Shown here: positions 7,421-13,372 of the stretch, in pieces | How positions within the stretch are numbered: the stretch's first letter is position 1 | How the letters are laid out: each line of letters begins with the position of its first letter | Source: a virus | Length of the DNA stretch: 29,322 nucleotides | Virus record (IMG/VR): IMGVR_UViG_3300031696_001128 | Coordinates: 1 to 29,322 of that record | Strand: one strand, 5' to 3' | Translations under genes and position numbers: made by a program | The notes under the pieces: model-generated | Told to the model about the DNA's origin: nothing | Databases searched by the model: none | Seen by the model: the letters and a program-made list of their open reading frames with translations, nothing else

Positions 7421-7732
7421 TTATTCCAGTGTGTTGCCAACTTTCTTCTTGACGTTGGCTACAGTGTTTCGTAGTTTGACCGACGTGGGGTCTTTCTTTC
7501 CATATGTGTCCGCCAGTGGCGAGTATGGATTAGCTGCTGCAATTCCTTGCATTACTTCGGTGAATCCACCGTTTGGTTTTACTGCATCACCTGTGCCGCC
7601 AATTATTGACATCGCAATGGGCATCTTGTGGCAGTCGGGGTTCTCTTCGAGCCAAACTTCACTTGCACTTATGCCCATGAATTGTTCCCAAACTTCACCA
7701 GTAATATCGTTCTTAAATTTATAGGTAGGCAT
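7421..7732 (-). CDS. FmdB-like small phage protein lacking the zinc-ribbon cysteines
   Basis: A 103-residue protein starting MPTYKFKNDITGEVWEQF, the layout of FmdB-type zinc-ribbon proteins. The usual CxxC pairs are absent and only one cysteine remains. The rest (GGTGDAVKPNGGFTEVM, AAANPYSPLADTYG, TVANVKKKVG) matches a small protein I recall from many T4-like marine phages, whose function is unknown. The frame is open up to 7825, but I place the start at 7732: the MPTY start is where the family begins, GGA lies 8 bases upstream, and a perfect late promoter at 7762-7769 would start transcription near 7756, below the longer start. Confidence 0.75.
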   Translation of the reverse strand: MPTYKFKNDITGEVWEQFMGISASEVWLEENPDCHKMPIAMSIIGGTGDAVKPNGGFTEVMQGIAAANPYSPLADTYGKKDPTSVKLRNTVANVKKKVGNTLE

Positions 7733-7761
7733 AATATATCCAATCAATGTGTTACTCTTTT

Positions 7762-7769
7762 TATTTATA
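7762..7769 (-). promoter_or_regulatory. T4-type late promoter
   Basis: A perfect TATAAATA octamer. With T4 spacing the transcript starts near 7756, leaving a 24-base leader before the ATG at 7732. This supports the shorter gene start. Confidence 0.7.
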
Positions 7770-7923
7770 AGAGCAATGAGAGCCTGAGTGTGGGTAACAC
7801 CTTCAACGACTGAATAAGTCTCCATTACTACCCACTAACGCATCCCAGAATACGAGCTACTTGCCATCGTGCAATAGTTTTATCCCTGCCACAGGACTTC
7901 TACTTCATATGCATTGCAATTTG

Positions 7924-7946
7924 CATATTATCCGGAAGCGACTCCG
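7924..7946. other. Short inverted repeat in a 149-base non-coding gap
   Basis: Within the gap 7826-7974, CCGGA and TCCGG can pair around a 6-base loop (AGCGAC). No T-run follows on either strand, so this is not a convincing terminator. I see no tRNA, gene or clear promoter in the rest of the gap. Confidence 0.25.
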
Positions 7947-7974
7947 GTTGGTTCGGTTGGTCATACTCAGCTAC

Positions 7975-8277
7975 TTATAATGGAATTTCAATGAATTGTT
8001 TGATAACTCCAGAGGCTAGCATCACCGAGGCTGCTGCATTCAGTACTATTAATGCTCTATCTTGCCATATGATCGATACTACTAACCACAGCAGACAGCC
8101 AATAAATGATAGGATTATGTCATACTCGGGAAAGCCACCCGTCGATCTAAATGCCATGGCACTTAATACAAATATCGATGCAATCCATTTAATATACCAA
8201 TCAGCAGTATACTTCGGCGTGGCCGATTTGAAAATTCTCTTGGAATTCTCGACTTCTTGTGGATTGAATTTTACCAT
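7975..8277 (-). CDS. Small membrane protein of unknown function
   Basis: A 100-residue protein with three hydrophobic segments, at about residues 30-45 (WIASIFVLSAMAF), 54-70 (IILSFIGCLLWLVVSII) and 75-93 (LIVLNAAASVMLASGVI). They are preceded by a polar N-terminus of about 25 residues. The arrangement DWYIKW, then a helix, then SFIG.L.WL, then W.DRALI..N recurs in small membrane proteins of marine T4-like phages that I recall as uncharacterised. A class I-like holin is possible but is only an inference. The ATG overlaps the stop of the 8271 gene by 7 bases. It is the last gene of a three-gene early block driven from 8937. Confidence 0.7.
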   Translation of the reverse strand: MVKFNPQEVENSKRIFKSATPKYTADWYIKWIASIFVLSAMAFRSTGGFPEYDIILSFIGCLLWLVVSIIWQDRALIVLNAAASVMLASGVIKQFIEIPL

Positions 8278-8501
8278 TCTTTAAAACTGCCTTCTAATTC
8301 GTTGTCCGTGTAGCCCTGAGAATATTGAATACTCTCTTCTTGGGTCATGTCATGCTCTTCTACTAACTCCGATGCATAGCTTTCAGCCACGAAGTAATGT
8401 GGAGCGCGTGGTCTACCATAGTAGCTATCTGCCGCGCCGCGATCATAACAACCACCGTTGCGAATATGATCCTCGTTGGGTTTCTCTTGTAGACTATTCA
8501 T
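8271..8501 (-). CDS. Small conserved phage protein (RGxxDSYYGRP motif)
   Basis: A 76-residue soluble protein containing GGCYDRGAADSYYGRPRAPH and, later, DMTQEESIQYSQGYTDNE. I recall this pair of motifs in short proteins of many marine phages and of some plasmids, with no assigned function. It is rich in tyrosine and acidic residues. The start codon overlaps the upstream stop by one base (TAATG), and its own end overlaps the membrane protein gene by 7 bases, so the three genes form a tight operon. Confidence 0.7.
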   Translation of the reverse strand: MNSLQEKPNEDHIRNGGCYDRGAADSYYGRPRAPHYFVAESYASELVEEHDMTQEESIQYSQGYTDNELEGSFKEW

Positions 8502-8878
8502 TACGCTGTTGCCTCATCTGATCCTATACTACTGGACATCAATTGAGTCCATCCACTTTTGTCACACATATGGGCATCTCCGTACTCACCGACAAGAACA
8601 TCGCCGACCGACATAGTATGCTGTCTGGCATGACGGATGATTTTATCTTCTTCCTGGAAATTGTGGAGACGGAACGCCTCTTCTAGATTATCAGCAGTAA
8701 GGTCGGCCACGTGGGTGAACAGTGAATCATATGATGTTACCCATGATTCTGATCCACCCATGCAGAGTGCTTGCTGTGCTTCAACTAGGGGATAATGCTT
8801 GAACGCTTCAGCCCAACCTAGTCGATTGACTTCGAGCATCTGCTCTCTGGGTACCGAAATCTGAAATAACTTGTACAT
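8501..8878 (-). CDS. Conserved phage protein of unknown function, first gene of an early operon
   Basis: A 125-residue soluble protein. The layout is MYKLFQI at the start, NRLGWAEA near residue 19, a central acidic helix, and then HTMSVGDVLVGEYGDAHMCDKSGW (roughly residues 87-110). The ending resembles small proteins of marine phages and conjugative plasmids that describe a quantity stored with a HSMSVGDI motif; their role is not known. The gene lies 32 bases downstream of a strong sigma70 promoter and has GGAG 9 bases before the ATG, so it is likely expressed early. Two small genes follow with overlapping ends. Confidence 0.75.
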   Translation of the reverse strand: MYKLFQISVPREQMLEVNRLGWAEAFKHYPLVEAQQALCMGGSESWVTSYDSLFTHVADLTADNLEEAFRLHNFQEEDKIIRHARQHTMSVGDVLVGEYGDAHMCDKSGWTQLMSSSIGSDEATA

Positions 8879-8909
8879 AATGTATTCTCCATCCTCAATT
8901 TATATATCT

Positions 8910-8937
8910 ATTATAACACAATGGTGCCAAAAGTCAA
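8910..8937 (-). promoter_or_regulatory. Strong sigma70-type early promoter
   Basis: On the minus strand, TTGACT (8937-8932), a 16-base spacer and TATAAT (8915-8910). It stands in front of the 8878-7975 operon. The same GGGTTGAC and ATAATAG context occurs at other promoters of this window. Between it and the 9036 gene I see no other feature. Confidence 0.75.
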
Positions 8938-9035
8938 CCCCTATTTCTGGTTTTTATCAGTTATTTTCATGTATTTTTAAATCAGAGAGGAACATCGTGC
9001 CAATGAGGAGGGTGGGTGATGTCTAGGATTTATTC

Positions 9036-9368
9036 TTATCCGCCGCGGCTTCGACCGACTGATTGTGCGGCAAAGAATGCTGCGACAATACCAGCTACGG
9101 AGACAAAATATGTTGCTGCCATATCACCGAGTATCTTGGATGCTCCTTCTAATCCTGTTGCAACCGCAATGACAACTGCGAATGGATAGAGGAGCATTCC
9201 AGCGAGAGCGAACCATGCCATATTCCGCATCGCATCTTCGCGCTTGTCTTCATTCTCCATTCGCAACATTCGCTCGTGTTTTTCCAACTCGGCGTCGGTG
9301 ACTACTCCGTCACCATCCATGTCTGCGCTATTTAATACACTATTCTTGTCTAGCTGTTTGTTGGCCAT
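9036..9368 (-). CDS. Holin candidate with an EF-hand calcium-binding loop
   Basis: A 110-residue protein. Residues 16-27 (DMDGDGVVTDAE) form a complete EF-hand loop, with acids at loop positions 1, 3, 5 and 12 and glycine at 6. A charged helix follows, then two hydrophobic segments at about 50-71 and 85-102, and a short basic tail (GRSRGG). Two membrane spans, small size and position after the spanin genes fit a holin, which would let the endolysin cross the inner membrane. The alternative is a small membrane protein of unknown role. Its ATG lies inside the end of the o-spanin gene (29-base overlap), with AGGA about 10 bases upstream. Confidence 0.65.
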   Translation of the reverse strand: MANKQLDKNSVLNSADMDGDGVVTDAELEKHERMLRMENEDKREDAMRNMAWFALAGMLLYPFAVVIAVATGLEGASKILGDMAATYFVSVAGIVAAFFAAQSVGRSRGG

Positions 9369-9774
9369 TTGGTAATTTCCTATCTGAGTTTTCTATTTCA
9401 TCATCTAGGGTTACCGCGCGGTAATATACAATCACTTCTTTTATTTCTTTAATAAATCGCTTAATTTCTTGCAGATTATATGCCATTAACTCATAATCTC
9501 CGGGAGACATTGCGAAAAATACACCCCCGGTTTCTTTTCCAATGCGCGACATGAAATCATCGATGTTCGCATTAGATACAACATACCACTTGGGTTCCTT
9601 CATGACAATTGCGCGAGGCAATACAGGCTGTTGTATTTGTGTTCGAAGCTGAACGGTCTTAATTTCTACTTCACGTGGTGCCTTCTTTAAAAGAGAACAT
9701 CCATTAATGAGCACCAGCACTGAAATCGAAAGTGCTATCTTTTTCGAGGCTTTCAAAAACTTTTTTAGTTGCAT
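9340..9774 (-). CDS. Rz1-like outer-membrane spanin lipoprotein
   Basis: A 144-residue lipoprotein. A basic start (MQLKKFLKASKK) leads into the hydrophobic segment IALSISVLVL and the lipobox LINGC, with the acylated cysteine at residue 26. The mature part has a proline-containing stretch (QIQQPVLPRAIVMKEPKWYVV), a motif VFFAMSPGDYELMAYNLQE and a helix ending in VIVYYRA. I recall this layout in proteins annotated as Rz1-like in pelagic phages. Together with the inner-membrane partner encoded just upstream, it would fuse the two membranes at the end of lysis. Its gene begins inside that partner (71-base overlap), as spanin pairs often do. Confidence 0.75.
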   Translation of the reverse strand: MQLKKFLKASKKIALSISVLVLINGCSLLKKAPREVEIKTVQLRTQIQQPVLPRAIVMKEPKWYVVSNANIDDFMSRIGKETGGVFFAMSPGDYELMAYNLQEIKRFIKEIKEVIVYYRAVTLDDEIENSDRKLPNGQQTARQE

Positions 9775-10087
9775 TATTAACTCTAGGTTCTAGCATCCCC
9801 GGCTTCGCATTTGCCAGTTTTGCTAAGTCATGTCTACGGAATACATCTAGATACCGGTCGCGCTCGGCAATAATATCTCGATTGTTCTCCGCCATTTCAA
9901 CAAGCGCATCTGTCTGTATTGCGTGTTGTTCTTGTAATGTATTTATAGTATCTTCTTGTACAGCAAACTTCATCTCGTAAGCCAGGACTTGTGTCCGTAA
10001 CTCGGTTAATTCGGTTTGCGTTTGATTGTAGTAGAAGTATCCAGTTATACCAAATGCAAGAATAATACCAATAAGTAATTGATTCAT
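9704..10087 (-). CDS. Rz-like inner-membrane spanin
   Basis: A 127-residue protein with one N-terminal membrane span (LLIGIILAFGITGYFYY, residues 4-20). A long coiled-coil-prone periplasmic domain follows, rich in Glu, Gln and Leu (LTELRTQVLAYEMKF, TINTLQEQHAIQTDALVEM). This is the standard i-spanin architecture. It would span the periplasm and bind the Rz1-like lipoprotein encoded by the overlapping downstream gene. The ATG has GGAGAG 5 bases upstream. A perfect late promoter 19 bases before it makes this the first gene of the late lysis cassette (i-spanin, o-spanin, holin candidate). Confidence 0.8.
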   Translation of the reverse strand: MNQLLIGIILAFGITGYFYYNQTQTELTELRTQVLAYEMKFAVQEDTINTLQEQHAIQTDALVEMAENNRDIIAERDRYLDVFRRHDLAKLANAKPGMLEPRVNNATKKVFESLEKDSTFDFSAGAH

Positions 10088-10105
10088 ATATCTCTCCAGT
10101 AACTG

Positions 10106-10113
10106 TATTTATA
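10106..10113 (-). promoter_or_regulatory. T4-type late promoter of the lysis cassette
   Basis: A perfect TATAAATA octamer in the gap after gp41-C. The expected start is near 10100, giving a 13-base leader that just contains the GGAGAG ribosome site of the i-spanin gene. Confidence 0.75.
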
Positions 10114-10127
10114 CTAACCAAAAAGTA

Positions 10128-10724
10128 TCAATATTTTATCTTATCTAATCCCGCCGCTGATGCGGTTCTATCAAACATTGGAACAGAATCATCATATGTT
10201 TGCTCGTTCTTGTCGGCAGTTCTGCCAGCGTCTGTGATGTTCTGTTGGAATGATTCCTCTAAGTCATACAATCGCATCTTGGATCTGTCAACCCCTATCA
10301 TAAATCGTTTGTTCTCGTTGGCATTATTGTAACGGTTCTTTAATTGCTTGACCATGATATGACCCTGCGCTTCTAACTCCTCAGTGGAGATCAAGGCGAA
10401 CATCAGATCGGCCGTTGCAGGTAAACCAAAACTGTTTTTAGTTAATATTCCGTTGCAATAGAATAAGTTGTCGCCTGATACGGAGATGTCTATTGTCTCT
10501 AGGGCGCCAACTTCTTCGATGGACACAATTTCATCGTTATAAATTAGATTGGAATCCGACTTCTCGTTCTTCTCTGCTTTCTCTGCCTCCAATTTCCAAA
10601 GGGTCTCTGCCAATTCAGTTTGACTAATGTTACCAATTGAGTATCCTCGCTCGATGAGACTTCCTGCCATGGCAAAACATTTGTAAAATTGATCGTCTCT
10701 TGGAACTGTATTCATATCATTCAT
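10128..10724 (-). CDS. 41: Replicative helicase gp41, C-terminal half carrying the C-part of a split intein
   Basis: A 198-residue protein from the ATG at 10722-10724, which has GAAAGG 7 bases upstream; the frame is open to 10772, but that longer start has no ribosome site. Residues 1-59 are an extra domain not found in gp41 or in known C-inteins. Residues 60-97 are the C-part of an intein, ending DISVSGDNLFYCNGILTKN. Residues 98-198 (SFGLPATADLMFALIST onward) are the last 101 residues of the DnaB-like helicase, including VKQLKNRYNNANENKRFMIGVD, which is close to T4 gp41. Joined to the N-half, the exteins give 469 residues, against 475 in T4. Its gene overlaps the endonuclease stop by 8 bases. 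Confidence 0.9.
   Translation of the reverse strand: MNDMNTVPRDDQFYKCFAMAGSLIERGYSIGNISQTELAETLWKLEAEKAEKNEKSDSNLIYNDEIVSIEEVGALETIDISVSGDNLFYCNGILTKNSFGLPATADLMFALISTEELEAQGHIMVKQLKNRYNNANENKRFMIGVDRSKMRLYDLEESFQQNITDAGRTADKNEQTYDDSVPMFDRTASAAGLDKIKY
10434..10547 (-). mobile_element. Split intein, C-part (IC)
   Basis: Encodes residues 60-97 of the gp41 C-half. The ETIDISVSGDNLFYCNGILTKN stretch aligns with block F and block G of gp41-type split inteins, whose usual end is LTHN. The terminal Asn (10434-10436) is followed by Ser, the first C-extein residue (10431-10433). The penultimate residue is Lys instead of His. Confidence 0.85.
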
Positions 10725-11766
10725 GTGTGTACCTTTCATTAATATCTTTCCTGATTTCGTTTTGTTTTGCATTCAAATCATCATCTGACCACACGATATG
10801 ACAATCAAACATTCTTGATTCTATCAGATCATATCTCAAGTTATCTGCTGCTAATGCGGTGTCATAATCAACAAATGGACTATTCCAATCTTCCCTTTTT
10901 CTGGGATGCCAGAACGTACCATTGTATTCCACCACAATTTTTAGACTAGGTATACAAAAATCTAAAAATTTGCCTTCGTTTTTCTTCTGCGGCTTTCTTA
11001 GAAAGAATTCGCGTGAACCATTAATACCAAAATATATATCTTCTCTGGATATTCCAAGCTGGCGGCAATATTTGTATAGTGGTATAAAGAATTTTATTGA
11101 TTCTTTTGAAACAGTGCCGCCCGTTCTTCTATTGGATAAGTTATTTCTCATACTTTCTTTATATGTTTCAATTTTTGAAAAATACTTAGCAGTCCCTTCC
11201 TGTTCACCGTGTCTGGCAATGAACCCCTCCAAACTAGTACTACATTCTAATAGATAGGGTGATCTTAATAATTCGGCCTCTTCAACAGTATACCCACGTG
11301 ATGTCCAATAATCTAATGAAATCTTTATCTTAGCAGAGTGATTGGCATATGATGCAGGGCTTCTTCTTTTTGCGTAACTTGATTGTATCTTGGATATAGC
11401 AGAAATTGCCTCATCTAGGGTATATCCCTTATTGATCCAATACGACTTCGTAAGATTAGAAACAACTTCAGCCCTTGGGCGTTTTGATAATGCAGATTTA
11501 TATTGTACCACCCGTTCTTCGCCATATCGAATTCGCAATTTTTCATATTGCCCCGAGGAGAAATATTCATCATATTTCTCCTGTATCGCGCTTTTCTCAT
11601 ATCGATATGATATATCAGATAATACTTGTAGCCTTCTTTTCATTTTTGACCAAGAGTATCCGGCTTCTATAAACACATCTAATTGCAAAGACAATAAGTC
11701 CGGATAATTTGACCCGTTTATTATCCGTACAAATTCTACTTTTTCTGTTGTTTTACATTTTCTCAT
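10717..11766 (-). CDS. Free-standing homing endonuclease, Vsr-like (EDxHD-type), between the gp41 halves
   Basis: A 349-residue protein. The C-terminal part (about 250-330) has the fold signature of Vsr-like nucleases: Asp269 (FLDF), Glu280 and His287 (VVEYNGTFWHP), and Asp308 in a following helix. This matches the endonuclease family first described between split-intein gene halves in marine metagenomes. The N-terminal 200 residues hold at least two copies of a helical module (YWINKGYTLDEA at 109-120, YWTSRGYTVEEA at 153-164) and a third looser one near 32-45, probably DNA-binding. It would cut intein-less gp41 genes to spread the arrangement. Codon use is more AT-rich than its neighbours. 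The start codon lies inside a hairpin with a late promoter. Confidence 0.85.
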   Translation of the reverse strand: MRKCKTTEKVEFVRIINGSNYPDLLSLQLDVFIEAGYSWSKMKRRLQVLSDISYRYEKSAIQEKYDEYFSSGQYEKLRIRYGEERVVQYKSALSKRPRAEVVSNLTKSYWINKGYTLDEAISAISKIQSSYAKRRSPASYANHSAKIKISLDYWTSRGYTVEEAELLRSPYLLECSTSLEGFIARHGEQEGTAKYFSKIETYKESMRNNLSNRRTGGTVSKESIKFFIPLYKYCRQLGISREDIYFGINGSREFFLRKPQKKNEGKFLDFCIPSLKIVVEYNGTFWHPRKREDWNSPFVDYDTALAADNLRYDLIESRMFDCHIVWSDDDLNAKQNEIRKDINERYTHE

Positions 11767-11797
11767 ATCATTAAATCTGTTGTTCGTTTAATGATAT
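11765..11797 (-). promoter_or_regulatory. Perfect hairpin covering the endonuclease start codon
   Basis: On the minus strand ATATCATTAAA (11797-11787) pairs perfectly with TTTAATGATAT (11775-11765) around an 11-base loop. The 3' arm includes the first two bases of the ATG at 11766. In transcripts from upstream, the start would be hidden. A transcript begun at the overlapping late promoter (near 11789) keeps only 3 of the 11 bases of the 5' arm and cannot form the stem. Confidence 0.75.
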
Positions 11798-11802
11798 TTA
11801 TA
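11795..11802 (-). promoter_or_regulatory. T4-type late promoter of the homing endonuclease
   Basis: A perfect TATAAATA octamer that overlaps the 5' arm of the hairpin by 3 bases. The expected start is near 11789, giving a 23-base leader. Confidence 0.75.
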
Positions 11803-11826
11803 CAAATTGTGATTTTAACGACAGAT

Positions 11827-13203
11827 TTAATCATGCGAAGTGTTCATTTTAGAACCAATTTGAAGACCAGTATTAACAGATTTACGACCCGAGGAGGTGG
11901 GAAAAACATGGTCTTTCGATACGATGATAGTCTTACCTGATTTTAGAAGTATTTTAACACAGTCTTTTGTTTTTGGATGATGCACTTTCATAACAGTTTT
12001 GTAATCATCGTTTGTTTTGATCTGGTCCCCGAATACCACATCTCCCATACGTTTTGTTTCGCCGTTTCGCATTGTAACCTTCTCGTCAACGAATATACAT
12101 TCTGAGGTATCCGTCAGTTCAACATCACTATTATTGTAGCCGCCGCGGGTGGTCTGTGTCGCTGTTACAATTGGCACATTCATCTCAACTGCAAGACCAC
12201 GCAATTCTTCGGCGATACTCTTAATGATGGTATATGAATTGGCATTCGAACTACCACCAAATCGGCTGCTCAAACAAATATTCAGATAGTCAATGAAGAT
12301 AATATCAGGAGCAAAAGTTCGTTTGAGTCTCAACTCATCCAATAATGCCTTGAAGTGACCAGCATGTGCAGAAGCGGTGGGATACTCTTTGATGATTAGT
12401 CGACCATCAACTTTATCTTGAATTTTCTTGACTCTATCATCAAACATTTTCTTGGATAAAGATTTCAGATCACCTATAGCTACGTTCATCATGTTAGCAT
12501 CGATTCGTTCGGCAATACGTTCTTCTGCCATCTCACATGTGATGTATAAAACATTCTTGCCCTGTGCAATACACGAGGCTGCCATGTGACACATGAACAG
12601 AGATTTTCCAACACCTGTGCCGGCAAGTGCGACATTCAATGTCTTGTTTCTAAGACCACCATCCGTGATGCGATTGAAATAATCGAGATCGAATGGAATC
12701 ATCTCTTCTACTCTATGGTAGAATTCATACCGCGCATCGGCATTCTCTAAATAATCGTGGCCGACATTATTATCAAAGCCAACACCAAGTGCTTCGGATA
12801 GGATACTAGGCAATGCGCCTTTGTCCATCGACTTATCACCACCATCGATAATCTGAATCGATTGCATAATGGCGTTGTACAATGCCTTGTCTTTACAGAA
12901 TTTCTCTGTCTCATCTAGGAGCCATGCTTGCTCTACACCCACATCGGGCTGCATCGCATTGATTAAGGTCTCACATGTACCATAAAGTTCTTCAGTGACT
13001 TGGCGATTTTCTTGCAGTGCAATCAACAGGGCAGACTTAGATGGCACCGAGTTGTATTTGTCCACAAAATTATTAACAGCATTGAATACTTGGCGAGTTG
13101 CTGGCTCGCCGAAGTACTCTTCTTTCATAAAGGGTATTACTTTTCGTATATACTCTTCATCATTACAAAGGTGTGCAATTATAATTTGCTCAATATTATC
13201 CAT
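11827..13203 (-). CDS. 41: Replicative helicase gp41, N-terminal half carrying the N-part of a split intein
   Basis: A 458-residue protein. Residues 1-368 are the N-terminal and most of the RecA-like domain of a DnaB-family helicase close to T4 gp41. They include a Walker A (GTGVGKS, 195-201), a Walker B strand (DIIFIDYLN, 300-308) and the sensor region VTATQTTRGG. The extein ends DVELTDTSE. Residues 369-458 are the N-part of an intein, beginning with Cys369. The helicase would unwind DNA at the fork, with a primase, only after splicing with the product of 10128-10724. The ATG overlaps the stop of the small Cys-rich gene upstream by 8 bases. Confidence 0.92.
   Translation of the reverse strand: MDNIEQIIIAHLCNDEEYIRKVIPFMKEEYFGEPATRQVFNAVNNFVDKYNSVPSKSALLIALQENRQVTEELYGTCETLINAMQPDVGVEQAWLLDETEKFCKDKALYNAIMQSIQIIDGGDKSMDKGALPSILSEALGVGFDNNVGHDYLENADARYEFYHRVEEMIPFDLDYFNRITDGGLRNKTLNVALAGTGVGKSLFMCHMAASCIAQGKNVLYITCEMAEERIAERIDANMMNVAIGDLKSLSKKMFDDRVKKIQDKVDGRLIIKEYPTASAHAGHFKALLDELRLKRTFAPDIIFIDYLNICLSSRFGGSSNANSYTIIKSIAEELRGLAVEMNVPIVTATQTTRGGYNNSDVELTDTSECIFVDEKVTMRNGETKRMGDVVFGDQIKTNDDYKTVMKVHHPKTKDCVKILLKSGKTIIVSKDHVFPTSSGRKSVNTGLQIGSKMNTSHD
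11830..12099 (-). mobile_element. Split intein, N-part (IN)
   Basis: Encodes 90 residues starting with the nucleophile Cys (codon 12097-12099). Block A-like CIFVDEKVTM leads on to MGDVVFGDQI and the block B-like IIVSKDHVFPT, whose His is the conserved one. The length and the ending NTGLQIGS match the N-parts of gp41-1 and gp41-8 type split inteins. Confidence 0.88.
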
Positions 13204-13372
13204 TCTTTAACTCTTCCTCTATGAATTCTTTTCGTATTTGCTCTATGCAAGGTTCACATAGATACAAGTCTTTGTCTATACTATTAAAACATAAAGCGGC
13301 TTCCATGTCAACAATTGTACCCAAACATTTATCACATTCGTGTGTGTTGTTGGTGACTCCGCCATTACTCAT
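13196..13372 (-). CDS. Small CxxC-CxxC protein, probably zinc-binding
   Basis: A 58-residue protein from the ATG at 13370-13372; the frame extends to 13414, but the longer start lies deep inside uvsX. Two cysteine pairs (ECDKCLG near residue 13, LCEPCIEQ near 40), 26 residues apart, form a likely zinc knuckle, followed by an acidic helix (RKEFIEEELKNG). The family is not recognised. It overlaps uvsX by 8 bases and gp41-N by 8 bases. A gene coupled to both sides in this way suggests a small replication or recombination accessory protein, made together with them. Confidence 0.65.
   Translation of the reverse strand: MSNGGVTNNTHECDKCLGTIVDMEAALCFNSIDKDLYLCEPCIEQIRKEFIEEELKNG

Noticed and set aside
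7732-7825. Longer start at 7825 for the FmdB-like gene
   Set aside because: There is no ribosome site at 7825, and the late promoter at 7762-7769 and the family's MPTY start both favour 7732.
7826-7974. Possible tRNA or small RNA in the gap, suggested by GGTTCGG and paired segments
   Set aside because: No cloverleaf can be drawn: acceptor and anticodon stems are missing. Only a 5-bp hairpin is visible.
9019-9189. Plus-strand frame starting after GAGGAGGGTGGGTG near 9019
   Set aside because: The purine-rich stretch looks like a ribosome site, but the frame simply mirrors the holin candidate gene and gives an unlikely peptide.
10725-10772. Longer start for the gp41 C-half at 10772
   Set aside because: It lies within the endonuclease reading frame without a ribosome site, while the ATG at 10724 has GAAAGG at the right distance.
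10128-13203. A self-splicing intron as the cause of the broken gp41 gene
   Set aside because: Both broken ends encode intein blocks in frame (Cys start, block B His, C-terminal Asn followed by Ser), so a split intein explains the break.
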